A DNA stretch of 64,000 nt. Origin: Clusia tigrina. Taxonomy: Eukaryota; Arthropoda; Insecta; Diptera; Clusiidae. The notes under the pieces are model-generated. The model saw only the letters and a list, made by a program, of their open reading frames with translations, was not told the origin of the DNA and ran no database searches. Below, in pieces: positions 1-11,146 of this stretch (its first letter is position 1; every line of letters begins with the position of its first letter). The stretch spans positions 323,618,140 through 323,682,139 of the forward strand of contig OV050030.1 of NCBI GenBank assembly GCA_920105625.2, in the 5' to 3' direction. Both the position numbers and the translations under genes were made by a program.

Positions 1-1270
1 GTGACGCAGTGCCCGAAGTGAACTAAGCGTCGCTATCCAAATTCAGGATCGATAGCTGCATTAGATTCGGGTTCAGCTCTCTAAAGGTTCGCGTGCTGGG
101 TGGCCGGTCAAAAGCCAATGGAGAGGAAGCTGGAGGTGGTGCAAATTAATTTGCATCACTCTATCACAGCCTCGCTCGATCTAATTAAGTTTAACGCAAA
201 GAAAGAAATTTAAAAAAATTTAAAAATTTCTGAAAATAAAAACCAATGGTTGTTTATAAAGGAACTTTTTTTAAATAATTAATAATGGGAAAATTGCTAA
301 GAAAGAAGTCCGATATATATAGCTCTACGTATATTTTTAAGTTTTAAGGCATTATGGGCAGATAAGAATATCTTGGTGGATCATCATATGCAGTATGGAC
401 TTAAAAGGAGCGTACTGCAGTGTCGAAGCCAGAGCGTGAGGCAAACCAACGTCCCTGAGAACGGTGAACAGTAGATTGAAGGCAATAGCGGCAAAATAAA
501 AGTCAGCATCAGAAAATTTATTTGAAGAAGACGATGAAGTAAAGGTAGGACAAGGAGAACACGGCAAAGAATCGAATGACAAAACAACACGTGCATGAAT
601 CTGGCCAAACGCTAAAATTTTAGACGATTCTGTCTGGGAAAAGTTTTCTGCTGAAATTCATTTTCGAGACAAAAGAGTGGAGGGGTTTCTAACTCACCAT
701 GCGGGAGATGACTGTGTCCTATGAGCAAATGGAGATGGTACCAGCAAAATATCTACCAACTCCAAGAGACAAGATCCACGGTAGTCGCAAATAAATTCCT
801 AAGCTATTTTGACGCCATTGACGATAATTATTATTATGGTGACAATGCTGATGATACGGGATATTGATTGCATAGCTGACAAACCTGTACTGAAACATCA
901 AAATTGATGTTTTCAGCTAGGAATGTATCAAGGTATCAGCAATTATTTCATACGCCAGTATGCTTACTTTCTGATTCCTGTTCAGACAGTGTTATATAAA
1001 ATCCAAGGCTCCTCCGTAAATAAAGTAGGAGGCAGCTACAACAACAATCACAGCTTCTACTTCCTACATTAATTTCAAGTCGCAAACAGAATAATCTGCT
1101 GCCTAAAACTACATCCTAAATATGAACAGATCCATCATTACGTAGCTAAGCATAATCGGCTAACTTCTCCAATTCGAGGATCTCTGCCGACACTTACTAG
1201 CGAAGATTTATCTTGACTTCCTCAAGAGCGCACCTACTCGCATAAGCTTGCATCGTCTTTCACCCATTCA
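1..1270. repeat. Left copy of a 1.27 kb duplicated block
   Basis: This block matches 20723-21992 over its full length with no net length change; by eye I count about nine single-base differences. Its first ~190 bases match the ORF1-to-endonuclease junction of the LOA-like element (compare 28900-29100). The rest is an unrecognised AT-rich sequence containing a TATA-like box (about 992-1000) and no convincing coding frame. The copy is cut by the window edge, so the matching sequence may extend further left. It abuts the Helitron relic at 1271. Confidence 0.85.
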
Positions 1271-2164
1271 TTGCGTAAAAGTTCATTGCACTGACCTTCT
1301 TATTTGTATCGACACCTAAAAGTTAACAAAAAATGAAGTTACAATCAAGAGTGTTTGTTTTTCTTTTACTAACGATTGGCAGGATTGATCATGTTGTATC
1401 TCAAGTGATATCCATCTTCACCACGGCAGAACATAAGCGGATATTGTAGTGAGTCATACGATCGATGAGTTTCACTGATTCGCTCTAATGCATCTCGAGC
1501 TCGACGTTTAATAACAATATCACGGGATTCTAAATTATCGCCAACAACAACAATTGATATTTCATCGGCGGTCGGTGCATTATAATGCCGTTCATGAGTG
1601 CCTGCTGGTCGATTTTCCGCTTTTATGACGATTCTGTGATCATCAGATGGCATCCTTTCTGACGAAGTTTTGAATAATCGAATTAGTTCGTTCTGTTCAT
1701 GCAACATTTCTTGCAATTGCTGCACAATTTCTCTTTTCGTCGCATTGAAAATTGCACAACATCGATTCACTTCTTCATTTGAATCTCCAAGGAAATATAT
1801 TTGGAGATATTTGTGATCTTGATCAGGATGCGGCTAGAGTGTCAGATTGTTGGTGAACTAACCTTGAATGTGGGATTGTAATTATGTTCATTCACAATTT
1901 CCCCACCAAATGACGTCATTTGAAAACAATCGTTACACATCTTGGAATTTTGTTAAAAATGATTCGAATTTGGTGATTCACCGTAAAGCAACGACCGCAA
2001 TGGCTCTGGTGGAGGAAATAACTCTGGTAATTTCACTTTTCCGCTTGCGCAACACAATCCGATCGGTTCTTTTGGAAATTTCAGTGCATCGCAATGCGGG
2101 CAAGCGACAGACATCGAACCAAATCGAACTGATTCGTGCGCACCGTATTCAATGTCCGGCTCAT
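1271..2164 (-). pseudogene. Helitron Rep/helicase relic, internal part
   Basis: Minus-strand translation shows the N-terminal (helitron-like) domain in order. A cysteine motif, CPHCDALKFP, is followed by GLCCASGKVKLP near 2000-2100. The segments DQDHKYLQIYF, then QLQEMLHEQNELIRLF and the GEDGYH box lie near 1390-1850, and KKVSAMNFY is near 1290. Several stops and frame changes break it. The family is a rolling-circle replication initiator/helicase. The reading frame picks up again at 12766 across the inserted LTR element G1, so both parts are one older copy. The catalytic Rep HUH motifs and helicase are absent here; the copy is cut at 1271. Confidence 0.8.
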
Positions 2165-2642
2165 TGTTGGGGTCCTCGTGTCTGCTTGTCGGCGAGAGCG
2201 ACGTCCTGTCGCAGTTCTTCCGGGCGCGTGGCTGCAAAATCAAGAACCCTAACGTAAAGTACAAACACTTTCACTTTTCAGTTTTTAAAACACAAGGGAC
2301 CTTTATTCTTAAAATGCTAGTTCTTATATACTATTTACAAATAAACATTACAGTCTACGTCTTCACTTTTCTGGTGTTCCAGTTACGCAGTTGTTATTTG
2401 GTGTCAGTGGCTCAAGCCCACTGACCTACTGCAAGTAAAAGTGTCGTCGGTGCATTCTAAATGCCCCTCGTCAGCTTGACTGCAGAACTGTGACACCCTA
2501 AAAGTTTACATCATAATTAATGAATAAATACTGTTCATTTACAATATTTGCACCCTAAAAATATGTGCGTTCTTAATGAATTTAATAGGAGCCGGTGCTG
2601 TGAGTCAACTACGCGTAAGTAGCTTGATTCTAACTCACAACA
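2165..2642 (-). repeat. G1 3' LTR
   Basis: 478 bp, reading by eye base for base like 12288-12765. On the element strand it starts TGTTGTGAG and ends CCCCAACA, giving the usual TG...CA ends. It is flanked outward by the target duplication CTCAT. Confidence 0.95.
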
Positions 2643-2658
2643 TCCCTCCCCTCTTTCT
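2643..2658 (-). promoter_or_regulatory. G1 polypurine tract
   Basis: Sixteen uninterrupted purines on the element strand (agaaagaggggaggga) directly abut the 3' LTR. This is the expected primer site for plus-strand DNA synthesis. A 15/16 match occurs at 22595-22610. Confidence 0.9.
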
Positions 2659-5288
2659 AAAAGAAGTTAGTGCAACTAACTTCCATAAAATCTTTACAAT
2701 ATTTTTCTTGCACTGTAAACAATTATGTGCATCGATTGAACTCTATATTACATACATGTGACTTGTTTTTATTTACATCTTTTTTTTTTTAAAATCGCCT
2801 TATTTGGGTTCTATCACGGTTTTTTTCTTCCTTTTTTATTCTTTTCTTTTCCATATATATATATTTTTTTTTTCTAGCTTTTATTTTCTTTTGTAGTTTT
2901 CTTTCTTTTATTTTTATTTTTTTTTTTTCTTTACTTCGTTTTTGTTTTTGTTTGTTTGTTTTTTTTTTTATTTTTATCCATCATTATTTTTTTTTTTTAA
3001 ATTCCCCTTTTTATAATTTGGTCTTTCATTGACTCTTTTCTCATTGGCGTATCTACAAATATCTAAACAATGACACAATTCTATTCTATACATAAAACCT
3101 TATATTATACTGCGCCCTCTGCTACCTGCTGGTCCAGTTGACGACCGTCGTTGTCAGAGTGAAGTCCCTCGATGAACTCTGCATACCCCTCCCTTCTTTC
3201 TGGACCGGTACGTAAAAAGATGATGCAAGCTTGCGCGATTAGATGCGCTTCTGACGAAGTCAAAATAAATATTCGATATTCGCTTAGTGAGTGACAATGG
3301 ATATTTTCTCATTGGAGAAATCGTTACGAAGTTTAGTCGATAAATCTTGGCTATGTTATGTTCGATCTTTTCGTGGTTAAAAACGATTTTTTGCGCCAGG
3401 AGATTATTCTGCGAAGCTAAGTGAACGATGTAGTTGTGGCTGTTATTGTTATTGTAGCCGTTTCTCGGTGGAATTACGGAGTTACCTCGGGTTTTGGCTA
3501 AAATTATCTCTTTTTCATTTTCGACAATAATACAATATACATACTGATATATGTAATAATGGTAAACACGTTGGATTCTTTATACGGACAACGTACATGT
3601 TAGTGCTTTTCATGCCATTTAGTCAGTTATGCAATAAAACTCAAGTATTATTAGACTTTTACTAGTCAGATAGAGACTCTTCCATTCGGCCGATACCATC
3701 TCCATTTTTTTATAAGCTTAAATCGTAGTCATCTCGCAGATGGGAAGTTGAAAGCTCTTCCACTTTTTCATATAAAAATGAATTCTCACTAATTTCGTTT
3801 TCATTTTTTTTTTCAACCCAAAAATTATCTCTGGACATTATCGTTGCCAAACTCGTCTTTCTTCCTTTGCGGCTTACTGATCACTTTTCTTCTACGTCTT
3901 CTTACTTCTTCTCATTCAGTCAGATTTTTGTTCGCTGCACTTGCATTTCCTCTACTGGTCTCCTGGATGTTGGTTAACATCTTACTCAGTCTTCGACGCT
4001 GCAGGAAGTCCCTTCCAGGTTCATGCTGCACCATATTGAACCATCCAGATGTTTGTTCACCAACGCCTGAATATCTAAAAACAATACGCTTAGCTTATCG
4101 GACTTGCCGAGTTTTAATTATTCTTACTAGCTATTACATTCATTCAATTTTTAACGTAAACAGTAAATTGGATTCAAATCTATATATCGCTTATCTACTA
4201 CGTCTTAACAAACAAACTATAAACAAGTAACAAAAACTATTTCCTTTACAAATACTATTAATTAACTATAATACATTTTCTTACAATTGTTGGCGGCATT
4301 AAAATTTTAAATCCTTCTCAAATATATACATTTTACAAAAATTTGCTTCATACATAACAATTATTTTCTAATTTAATTATATGCCGCCCAAAAAAAAAAA
4401 TTTTTTATATCAATTCTTGGCAAAACTAGTGCCTCTTACATAAGCGAGATTATTTAAGATAAACCCGTTTATGTGAAAACATTGTCCATTGCATGACTAT
4501 ATCTTTCATCGCATACAATTGACTTTTTATTTAAATTTACTTCTAGCCTGATATGTATATATCCATTAACGATTCTATTTTCCATCCTGTAATCAGCCCG
4601 TATATGAATACATACATACATTCAAGGCGCTTTAAATTACCTAGAATTAATTACTAACGTTATTTTCCCCAATTAACTACACATTTTTTCGAATTTCCAT
4701 ACGTTAATTTCCTAAACAATAAACAGTTAAAACCTATGTACGAGTATATCTACATATAGCCTGCTGCAGTATCTGCAAATATATACATACGCACATACCC
4801 ATTCCTCCTAACTAGAATACTTACTTCTTTAAATATACATTCGTACATTCATTCTCTATCTTATACACATATATATATACTCGTATATATACTTACTTCA
4901 CCAGCAGTTCCATTGCCTGGCGTTAATGCCCACGCATCGAATTTCAGTGCATACACTGCCGTATGTACATATGTATGTACATATTCGAAGTTTTGTTTTA
5001 TATCACTTACCCACGACTGTCTTATTATTTCATTTTATTTTTTAATTACGTGCAATATTTATCATTATTTAAGAAAAAAAAATATTTTTCCCTACTATGC
5101 TTCGCTCAGCCACAGTGCATAATAAGCACTTTTATTACGTCAACTTTAATCGCTCGATTTTAAGTGGCACACTTCTACTGGCGTTGACTTTGAGAATCGG
5201 AACTGTGTGTGTTATTTGATACACACACGTACATGTTTACGTTGTTATTTTTGTGTTTACACTTGTAAAACACTGCTAACACATGTCT
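2659..5288 (-). other. G1 long 3' noncoding region
   Basis: A 2.6 kb stretch between the pol stop and the purine tract, unusually long for an env-less gypsy element. It is strongly A-rich on the element strand (T-rich runs at 2765-3005) and has no env-like sense frame. The longest open frame is antisense (3844-4230, 128 codons, hydrophobic N-terminal half), which may be chance in this composition. Microsatellite-like TATACA stretches occur at 4790-4990. Confidence 0.7.
3844..4230 (+). other. Antisense open frame in G1 3' region (unproven)
   Basis: 128 codons antisense to G1. The first ~50 residues are rich in Leu, Phe and Val and could form one or two membrane segments; the rest shows no recognised domain. 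T-rich DNA tends to give hydrophobic chance frames, so I treat coding as doubtful. Confidence 0.15.
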
Positions 5289-8200
5289 TTATTTGTGTGG
5301 TCTAAAGTGGAATAATTTCAATAAATTATTATGTAGCTTTTTATTTTTTCCCTTAATCGTTACGACTGTTGTAACTGGGCTTCGGATCTCTGCTACTACA
5401 TACGGACCTATCCACACAGGTGAGAATTTGTTTCTCCTAGCCTGATTCTTCATTAGTACTTGATCACCCACATGAAAAACTACTGGGTTTAGTACCTTGT
5501 TATAGGCTTCCCTGGCCACTCGTTTAGCACATTCCTGGTTTTCTCTAACCAATTCGTGCGCTCGCTGCAACTGATACTTTTGCACTTTATTCGGGTCATC
5601 AGCATTGTATACAGGCGCACATTTGCGCTTCAAATTCGCTGGCATGTTGAAATCAAACCCGTAGAGTGTTCTAAATGGAGTTTGCTTCGTTGATACATGC
5701 ACAGTATTGTTGTGTACGTGCATTGCAGTGGTCAACCATTGATCCCAATTCGAGCCGTCTTCCTTGGCGAAACTGCGCAAGTACTCGGCCAGAGGTCGAT
5801 GACTACGTTCCAGTGAGCCATTCGCCTGCGGATGATATGGTGTTATATGCAACTTCTTAATTCCCAGCATTTTACATGTTTCTGAGAATAATTTCGATAC
5901 GAAATTTGAACCATTGTCGGTTATCAAAACCTTAGGTATGTTGTATCGTGCTACTATTTCATCAAAGAATGCTTTGGCCACCGTGCTTGCTTCAGCATCG
6001 GGTATAGCCACGCACGCCATATACTTTGAGAAATCGTCTTGGAACGTCAAAATATATTTATTCCCCGAAACAGTCTCAGGTAAAATACCTACAATATCCA
6101 TATGAACTTTATCAAATGGCTGTTTAGGTGTGTCAGTTAACACCATTGGCATCTTTGTCAGCCTTGAACTTTTGTTGGCCTGACATTTTGGACAACTCTT
6201 TATATATTTCTTAATGTCCTTGAGCATACCCTTCCATCCGTATACTCGCCTAATTCTGTCATGGGTTTTCCAGAATCCCTGGTGGCCACCCAGAGGTGAA
6301 TCATGGAAACCCTTTAACACAGCCTGGATATCCTTTATATCCTTCAGCCATTCCACACTACTGGCTGCTTGCTCATTGGTATCGAAACCCGCATTGCTAA
6401 CATCTCTTGTAGCATCAACTTTGTCCTTCTGTATCCTCTCGGCCTTCTCCTTATCCGACCGTGCTTTGGACCTTGTTTGCACTACTGATACTTTCTGTGC
6501 CTGCGGTACTCTGCTGAGTGCATCGGCATTCAGATTCTTTTTCCCAGGTTTGTATATGATTTCAAAATCATACTCAGACAATTTGTGTCTGAACCTGGCT
6601 AGCCTAGACGTTTGATCTTTCAAGTTGGCTATGCCTCTCAACGGCTGGTGATCAGTGTATATCTTGAATGGGCGTCCTAGCAGATATGCCCTAAAATTCT
6701 TTGTAGCCCACACTATGGCTAGAAATTCTTTCTCTATTGTGGAGTATCTCTTCTCCGTGTCGCTAAGCGCTCTGCTTGCGAATGCTATTGGTCGGTCATT
6801 CCCGACTTCCCCCTGTGATAATACTGCCCCTAACGCTTCATTGCTAGCATCAGTGGTCAACAAAAAAGTTTGTTCAAAGTCGGGGTATGCCAAAATTGGT
6901 GGCGAGCTAATTATCTCCTTTAGCCTCTCGAATGCTTGCTGACATCTCTCTGTCCATTCGAACTTTGCTTCTTTTCGTAGCAACTTATTAATGGGCAAAG
7001 CAATTCCGGCTAGTCCTTCCACGAACTTTCTATAATAGTTCACTAGTCCTAGGAATGCTTGCACTTCTTTTCTGTTTCTTGGAACCGCTAAATTTCTAAC
7101 GCATTCCACCTTCTGCGGGTCAGGCAGTGCTCCTGCTTCTGAGCAACGATGGCCTAAATAAACCACCTCTCTTCGTAGAAATTGACACTTCTCCGTGTTC
7201 AATTTCAAGTTGTGTTCTCGCAACTTCTGGAGCACCTTGCGCAAGCGTTGCGAATGCTGCTGCAAGTTCTTCCCATAAATTACAATATCATCGAGATACA
7301 CAAAACAATCTAACCCTTGTAAGCCTGTTAGCACATGGTTCATTAGCCGTTGGAAGGTAGCCGGTGCTCCTGTTAATCCAAACGGCATTCTATTGAACTC
7401 ATAATGGCCTAAACCGGTGCTGAACGCGGTTTTCTGCTTATCTTGGGTATCCACCAGAACTTGGTGGTAGCCACTCGCTAAATCAAGTGTAGAAAAATAT
7501 CTACTGTGTCCCAATTGATCCAGAATCTCTTCTATCCTTGGTATCGGGAACACCTGCTTGATAGTGGCGTCGTTCAATTTCCTAAAATCGACGACCATTC
7601 TCCACTTCTTCTGACCCTGCGCACCTCCCTTCTTTGGTACCAAAATTATTGGTGAGTTCCAAGGCGAGATACTCGGTGAAATAATGTTATCCTTTAACAT
7701 TCCTTCCACTTGTCTATTTACCTCATCTTTGTGAGCTTGCGGCAATCTGTATTGCTTCTGGTTAATTGGCGCTTGATCCACTCTAGTAGGTATTTCATGC
7801 TCTACCTCTGGTGTATATGTTAACTGGTCTCCTTCCAGCAAAAATATGTCATGGAATGACGCACAAATGGCTTCTATTGATGCCTTCTCTTCTGAATTCA
7901 CGCTTGGGTCTAGCTTCAGTGATTCTAGCACTCGCTCCATTCTTTCTCTTATATCAACTTGTTTAATCTGATTCACCGATCTATAATTCGGTTCCTTAAA
8001 ATTATCATAGCTAGTGAACTTAGGCCTAAAATCCTCCTCCATCAAGTAGTCCTTTTCCGATGCATTGAGTACGCAAGCGTACACCTTTCCCTTGTCAACG
8101 TGCGTTATGGTTTCCCCCATATATACGCCCTCCGCTAGCTGCTGCTTGTGTAAAACAACAGTCCTAAGTTTCGTATTTACATGCATAGTAACTACTCTGG

Positions 8201-8858
8201 TTGACCTTGCATTCACTACCTCCATACAATTCTTAACCTTACTCACGGTTCCTTCCTGCCATGACATTAATGGAAAAGTAAGGATTCTATGCTTATTGTT
8301 ATCATAGAATGATAACTGCTTGTCGAGGGCATCCAGTATGGTGCGTCCCCAAAGATTATCGCGGCCAATTATCCCATCAGCCGGGATACCTTTCCTATCG
8401 ACTTCCACTGCGTGCATTCTAAAACTCATACCCTTTACTCCACTGTGCCCTATTCTGAGCGACCCCAATGTCCTAATGCACCCTCCAAACGCTCCGTTAA
8501 GCGTTCTTAAGTCCATTTGATTAATGTCTAGCCCCTTCCGTAAAACACTAGATTTTACGAGGCTAGTGTCCGCTCCTGAATCTACTAATAGCACTAGCTT
8601 TCCACTCGCTGCTTCCTCGCAGGGTATCTCGATGAAGGCATCACCTATTCTGCTAATAGCGAAGCAACCTCCTTTTGTTCCCAATATGGACGTGTATCCA
8701 CTTCCTAACCCTTCGTGATATTGGAGAGCCTCTTGCTCCTCCTTCTCCTGGACTGTAGTTCCTACATTACTAGTCCCACTTACTTCCGGCCTAATTATTA
8801 CTCTCTTTCTTTTGGCTTTCCAGTCTATTGGCTTCGACTGGGCCGCTGGAAGTTTCCC
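5289..8858 (-). CDS. pol: G1 pol polyprotein (protease, RT, RNase H, integrase)
   Basis: Open in the -1 frame relative to gag from the slip site at 8852-8858 to the stop at 5289, about 1190 codons without a break. Residue numbers below count from codon 8684. The aspartic protease has DSGADTS at 35-41. The reverse transcriptase spans about 300-500, with FSTLDLASGYHQ and the YLDD box at 463-466. RNase H has TDAS at 611-614 and YTDHQ at 676-680. Integrase carries an HHCC zinc finger (H794, H801, C831, C834) and a D,D35E triad (D863, D923, E959). All catalytic residues are present. Pol lacks its own ATG near the gag end, consistent with production as a Gag-Pol frameshift fusion. It would copy and integrate the element. 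Confidence 0.93.
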   Translation of the reverse strand, partial: GKLPAAQSKPIDWKAKRKRVIIRPEVSGTSNVGTTVQEKEEQEALQYHEGLGSGYTSILGTKGGCFAISRIGDAFIEIPCEEAASGKLVLLVDSGADTSLVKSSVLRKGLDINQMDLRTLNGAFGGCIRTLGSLRIGHSGVKGMSFRMHAVEVDRKGIPADGIIGRDNLWGRTILDALDKQLSFYDNNKHRILTFPLMSWQEGTVSKVKNCMEVVNARSTRVVTMHVNTKLRTVVLHKQQLAEGVYMGETITHVDKGKVYACVLNASEKDYLMEEDFRPKFTSYDNFKEPNYRSVNQIKQVDIRERMERVLESLKLDPSVNSEEKASIEAICASFHDIFLLEGDQLTYTPEVEHEIPTRVDQAPINQKQYRLPQAHKDEVNRQVEGMLKDNIISPSISPWNSPIILVPKKGGAQGQKKWRMVVDFRKLNDATIKQVFPIPRIEEILDQLGHSRYFSTLDLASGYHQVLVDTQDKQKTAFSTGLGHYEFNRMPFGLTGAPATFQRLMNHVLTGLQGLDCFVYLDDIVIYGKNLQQHSQRLRKVLQKLREHNLKLNTEKCQFLRREVVYLGHRCSEAGALPDPQKVECVRNLAVPRNRKEVQAFLGLVNYYRKFVEGLAGIALPINKLLRKEAKFEWTERCQQAFERLKEIISSPPILAYPDFEQTFLLTTDASNEALGAVLSQGEVGNDRPIAFASRALSDTEKRYSTIEKEFLAIVWATKNFRAYLLGRPFKIYTDHQPLRGIANLKDQTSRLARFRHKLSEYDFEIIYKPGKKNLNADALSRVPQAQKVSVVQTRSKARSDKEKAERIQKDKVDATRDVSNAGFDTNEQAASSVEWLKDIKDIQAVLKGFHDSPLGGHQGFWKTHDRIRRVYGWKGMLKDIKKYIKSCPKCQANKSSRLTKMPMVLTDTPKQPFDKVHMDIVGILPETVSGNKYILTFQDDFSKYMACVAIPDAEASTVAKAFFDEIVARYNIPKVLITDNGSNFVSKLFSETCKMLGIKKLHITPYHPQANGSLERSHRPLAEYLRSFAKEDGSNWDQWLTTAMHVHNNTVHVSTKQTPFRTLYGFDFNMPANLKRKCAPVYNADDPNKVQKYQLQRAHELVRENQECAKRVAREAYNKVLNPVVFHVGDQVLMKNQARRNKFSPVWIGPYVVAEIRSPVTTVVTIKGKNKKLHNNLLKLFHFRPHK

Positions 8859-11146
8859 TGGTTCCTTTGCTGGGACTTTCTATCCCTGCATTCCGCTGCC
8901 CGATGTCCCATCTGTCCACATGAGAAGCATTTCAACCCCTGTTGGGTGTTGCCTAACCTTTGTCCACCTCTAAAATTCCAATTTGGTCGCTGCTGACCAT
9001 TCCCCGTGTTGAAAGGATTTCTTCCTTCCGTTGAGTTGACTCGAGGACCACTACCCCTGCTGTCCCTTAAGGGTGGATCTGGGCGCCTCGTACCTGGCTG
9101 CCTTCTACTTTGATCCCATTTATTGTCTAATTGGCACTGTCTACTTGCCTCATGACCATATGTTTGGCACTCCATACAATAGGGCGCATTCTTGCGTGTA
9201 ATGCATTCATCTCTTGTATGGCCTGGCCTATGGCAGAACGAACATGTGGGAGCCTTCTGTACAACCCCCCTGTGCGGATTTCTCTGATACGCGGCTCTGC
9301 TGTCGGAGATACCGGGATTATACGCTCCTCTGTATACGTTTGGGACGAAATTATTTCCTTCTCTATCCATGACAGCGGCAGTTAAATTGTCCTGTCTATT
9401 TTCCAACATATGTATCTCCCCCAATCCGGCCGTACTCCGTTCCACAAGGACTTGCGCTCGAATTGCTTCTTCTACCAATTCCTCCAGATTTCCTGTTCTG
9501 CTATTCAGCATATGAATCTTTAGAACGGAGTTGCGGAGTCCCACCACGAAAGTTGTCAACACCGACTCGTCAACTTCGTGTAATAACGCTGTATCTCCAA
9601 TGCCATTGTACTTATTCCTGATTATTTCCTGGGCCATCATCTGAAGTGACTCTAAACGCCTGGCAAAGGCACGTATGTCTTCACTTGCCAGCTGCTTCCC
9701 GATTCTTATTTCTTGGGTTATGTCTTCCAAAGATCTCTCCTTCAGATAAGTTCTCCTTATAAGACCGTAAAGCTCGTCCACACTGGCTAATTGCTTTGGC
9801 AACACAAGGTTGTACGCGTCTCCAAATAATCTTTGCTTAACACAGTCGAAGAAATCCTGCAACTCATCAGGGCTTATGCTTCGCTTTGCAAGCTCACAAC
9901 CTTGAATGAATCTGTTAACTTCTGACCGTAAATCTTCTGAAGCTGCACCAGTAAACGCAGGTACTAGCCTGGCCACTGTCTTTGAAATCTCCTCTATACC
10001 CATTTTGCGTATTTTTGTTTTACTTATGACCGGTAAAACTTGAGCGCTATCTTTATGAGTGGTTCCTAGCTTTACTTCTCCCGGATCTGAGAGGTAATTG
10101 ACCAATGACGGACTCAAACTAATTAGTCTTCGGTCGTTTGTTCGTACAGGCGAAATACTGTCCACAGTATTGGGCCTTTCCTGTACCGTTACTGCTTCTG
10201 GCTCCTTTGGCGGATATCCCTTATTTTTATTAGTTATCGGACTTCCTGGAGAAAAAGGCTCGACCCCGATTTCAGATGCGCCAAACAAAAATTCCGCTTC
10301 CCTCTCTTCACTCAATACTAATCTGGGCTTTACCACTCGGTTTATCCCTTCTGGTGTTAGATACTCCGGCCAGCGCACTTCCGGTGGCAATGTCAATACC
10401 GTCTGTGTAAAGCCAGCCGATGCTGATTTCGATCTCTCCCTATTCAGTGAGACCCTATTGGTCGCCCGTCCTCTTTTTAATTCCGCACACTCCTTTTCCA
10501 ACAGCGTTGCTGCTTCCTCTGTTTCCGTCAATCTCTGAGAAAGTTCCTTTACCTTCTTCTCAAGATACTCTTTTTGTGCTCTCAAATCTTCTGTTTTCTT
10601 ATGAAAACTGAATAACTTTTCTTCTGTTCTTCTTTGGATTGCCGTAAAGGCTTGATCCGCTACTTCCAATGGTGACACAGCTCCTCCGGCATTCGCCTGC
10701 TTCCACAATTCCTGAGCTTCTTCCCTGCTTGTACTCGCTTCGAACTGGTCAACTATTTTCCCAGTAAACAGTTCCACCTCTGACTGCATTGATTTCAATC
10801 TGTTCCTTACTTCCTCGTCTGGTGAAACCAAACTCACAGTTTGTTGCCCTAGTCCTTCTAATTCAGAACTAAATGTATCTGCCCATTCATTGACCAGACT
10901 ATTTATGTAGTCTGCGTATTTTTCCGCAAAATATTTTTCCTTGCCGTACTCAACTGCGTGAGGCAACAACAGTCCGTGATTATTGTTGAACTCTCTCCCC
11001 AGATCTTGCAACTGTGTTATCCGCTTGCGGTAATACACGTCGTCCTTACGTAAACTGCCGTCTTTCTTAAAGTTACGGACCAGCTTTTCAATCGTTTCGC
11101 CAATTTGCTCCTGCCTCAGCAGTAATCCTTGCGCTTCCTTCGTCAT
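8825..11146 (-). CDS. gag: G1 Gag
   Basis: 773 codons. I chose the ATG at 11146; the frame opens slightly upstream but without another ATG. The N-terminal part has a long charged helix-rich, coiled-coil-like stretch (about residues 180-235). A retrotransposon gag-type helical core follows in the middle. Three CCHC-type zinc knuckles lie in the last ~160 residues: CSFCHRPGHTRDEC, CMECQTYGHEASRQC and CFSCGQMGHRAAEC. The tail is Arg/Gln/Asn-rich. Gag would form the particle and package RNA through the knuckles. It is longer than many gypsy Gags. The frame ends 27 nt downstream of the slip site into pol. Confidence 0.92.
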   Translation of the reverse strand: MTKEAQGLLLRQEQIGETIEKLVRNFKKDGSLRKDDVYYRKRITQLQDLGREFNNNHGLLLPHAVEYGKEKYFAEKYADYINSLVNEWADTFSSELEGLGQQTVSLVSPDEEVRNRLKSMQSEVELFTGKIVDQFEASTSREEAQELWKQANAGGAVSPLEVADQAFTAIQRRTEEKLFSFHKKTEDLRAQKEYLEKKVKELSQRLTETEEAATLLEKECAELKRGRATNRVSLNRERSKSASAGFTQTVLTLPPEVRWPEYLTPEGINRVVKPRLVLSEEREAEFLFGASEIGVEPFSPGSPITNKNKGYPPKEPEAVTVQERPNTVDSISPVRTNDRRLISLSPSLVNYLSDPGEVKLGTTHKDSAQVLPVISKTKIRKMGIEEISKTVARLVPAFTGAASEDLRSEVNRFIQGCELAKRSISPDELQDFFDCVKQRLFGDAYNLVLPKQLASVDELYGLIRRTYLKERSLEDITQEIRIGKQLASEDIRAFARRLESLQMMAQEIIRNKYNGIGDTALLHEVDESVLTTFVVGLRNSVLKIHMLNSRTGNLEELVEEAIRAQVLVERSTAGLGEIHMLENRQDNLTAAVMDREGNNFVPNVYRGAYNPGISDSRAAYQRNPHRGVVQKAPTCSFCHRPGHTRDECITRKNAPYCMECQTYGHEASRQCQLDNKWDQSRRQPGTRRPDPPLRDSRGSGPRVNSTEGRNPFNTGNGQQRPNWNFRGGQRLGNTQQGLKCFSCGQMGHRAAECRDRKSQQRNQGNFQRPSRSQ
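8852..8858 (-). promoter_or_regulatory. Candidate -1 ribosomal frameshift site GGGAAAC
   Basis: On the coding strand the heptamer reads G GGA AAC in the gag frame, matching the X XXY YYZ slip rule. The -1 frame is open from here through all of pol, and the gag stop lies just downstream. A downstream pseudoknot or hairpin was not evaluated. Confidence 0.75.

Noticed and set aside
3844..4230. Antisense hydrophobic frame as an env gene of G1
   Set aside because: Wrong strand for env, no signal peptide/ectodomain/TM layout, and T-rich DNA favours such frames.
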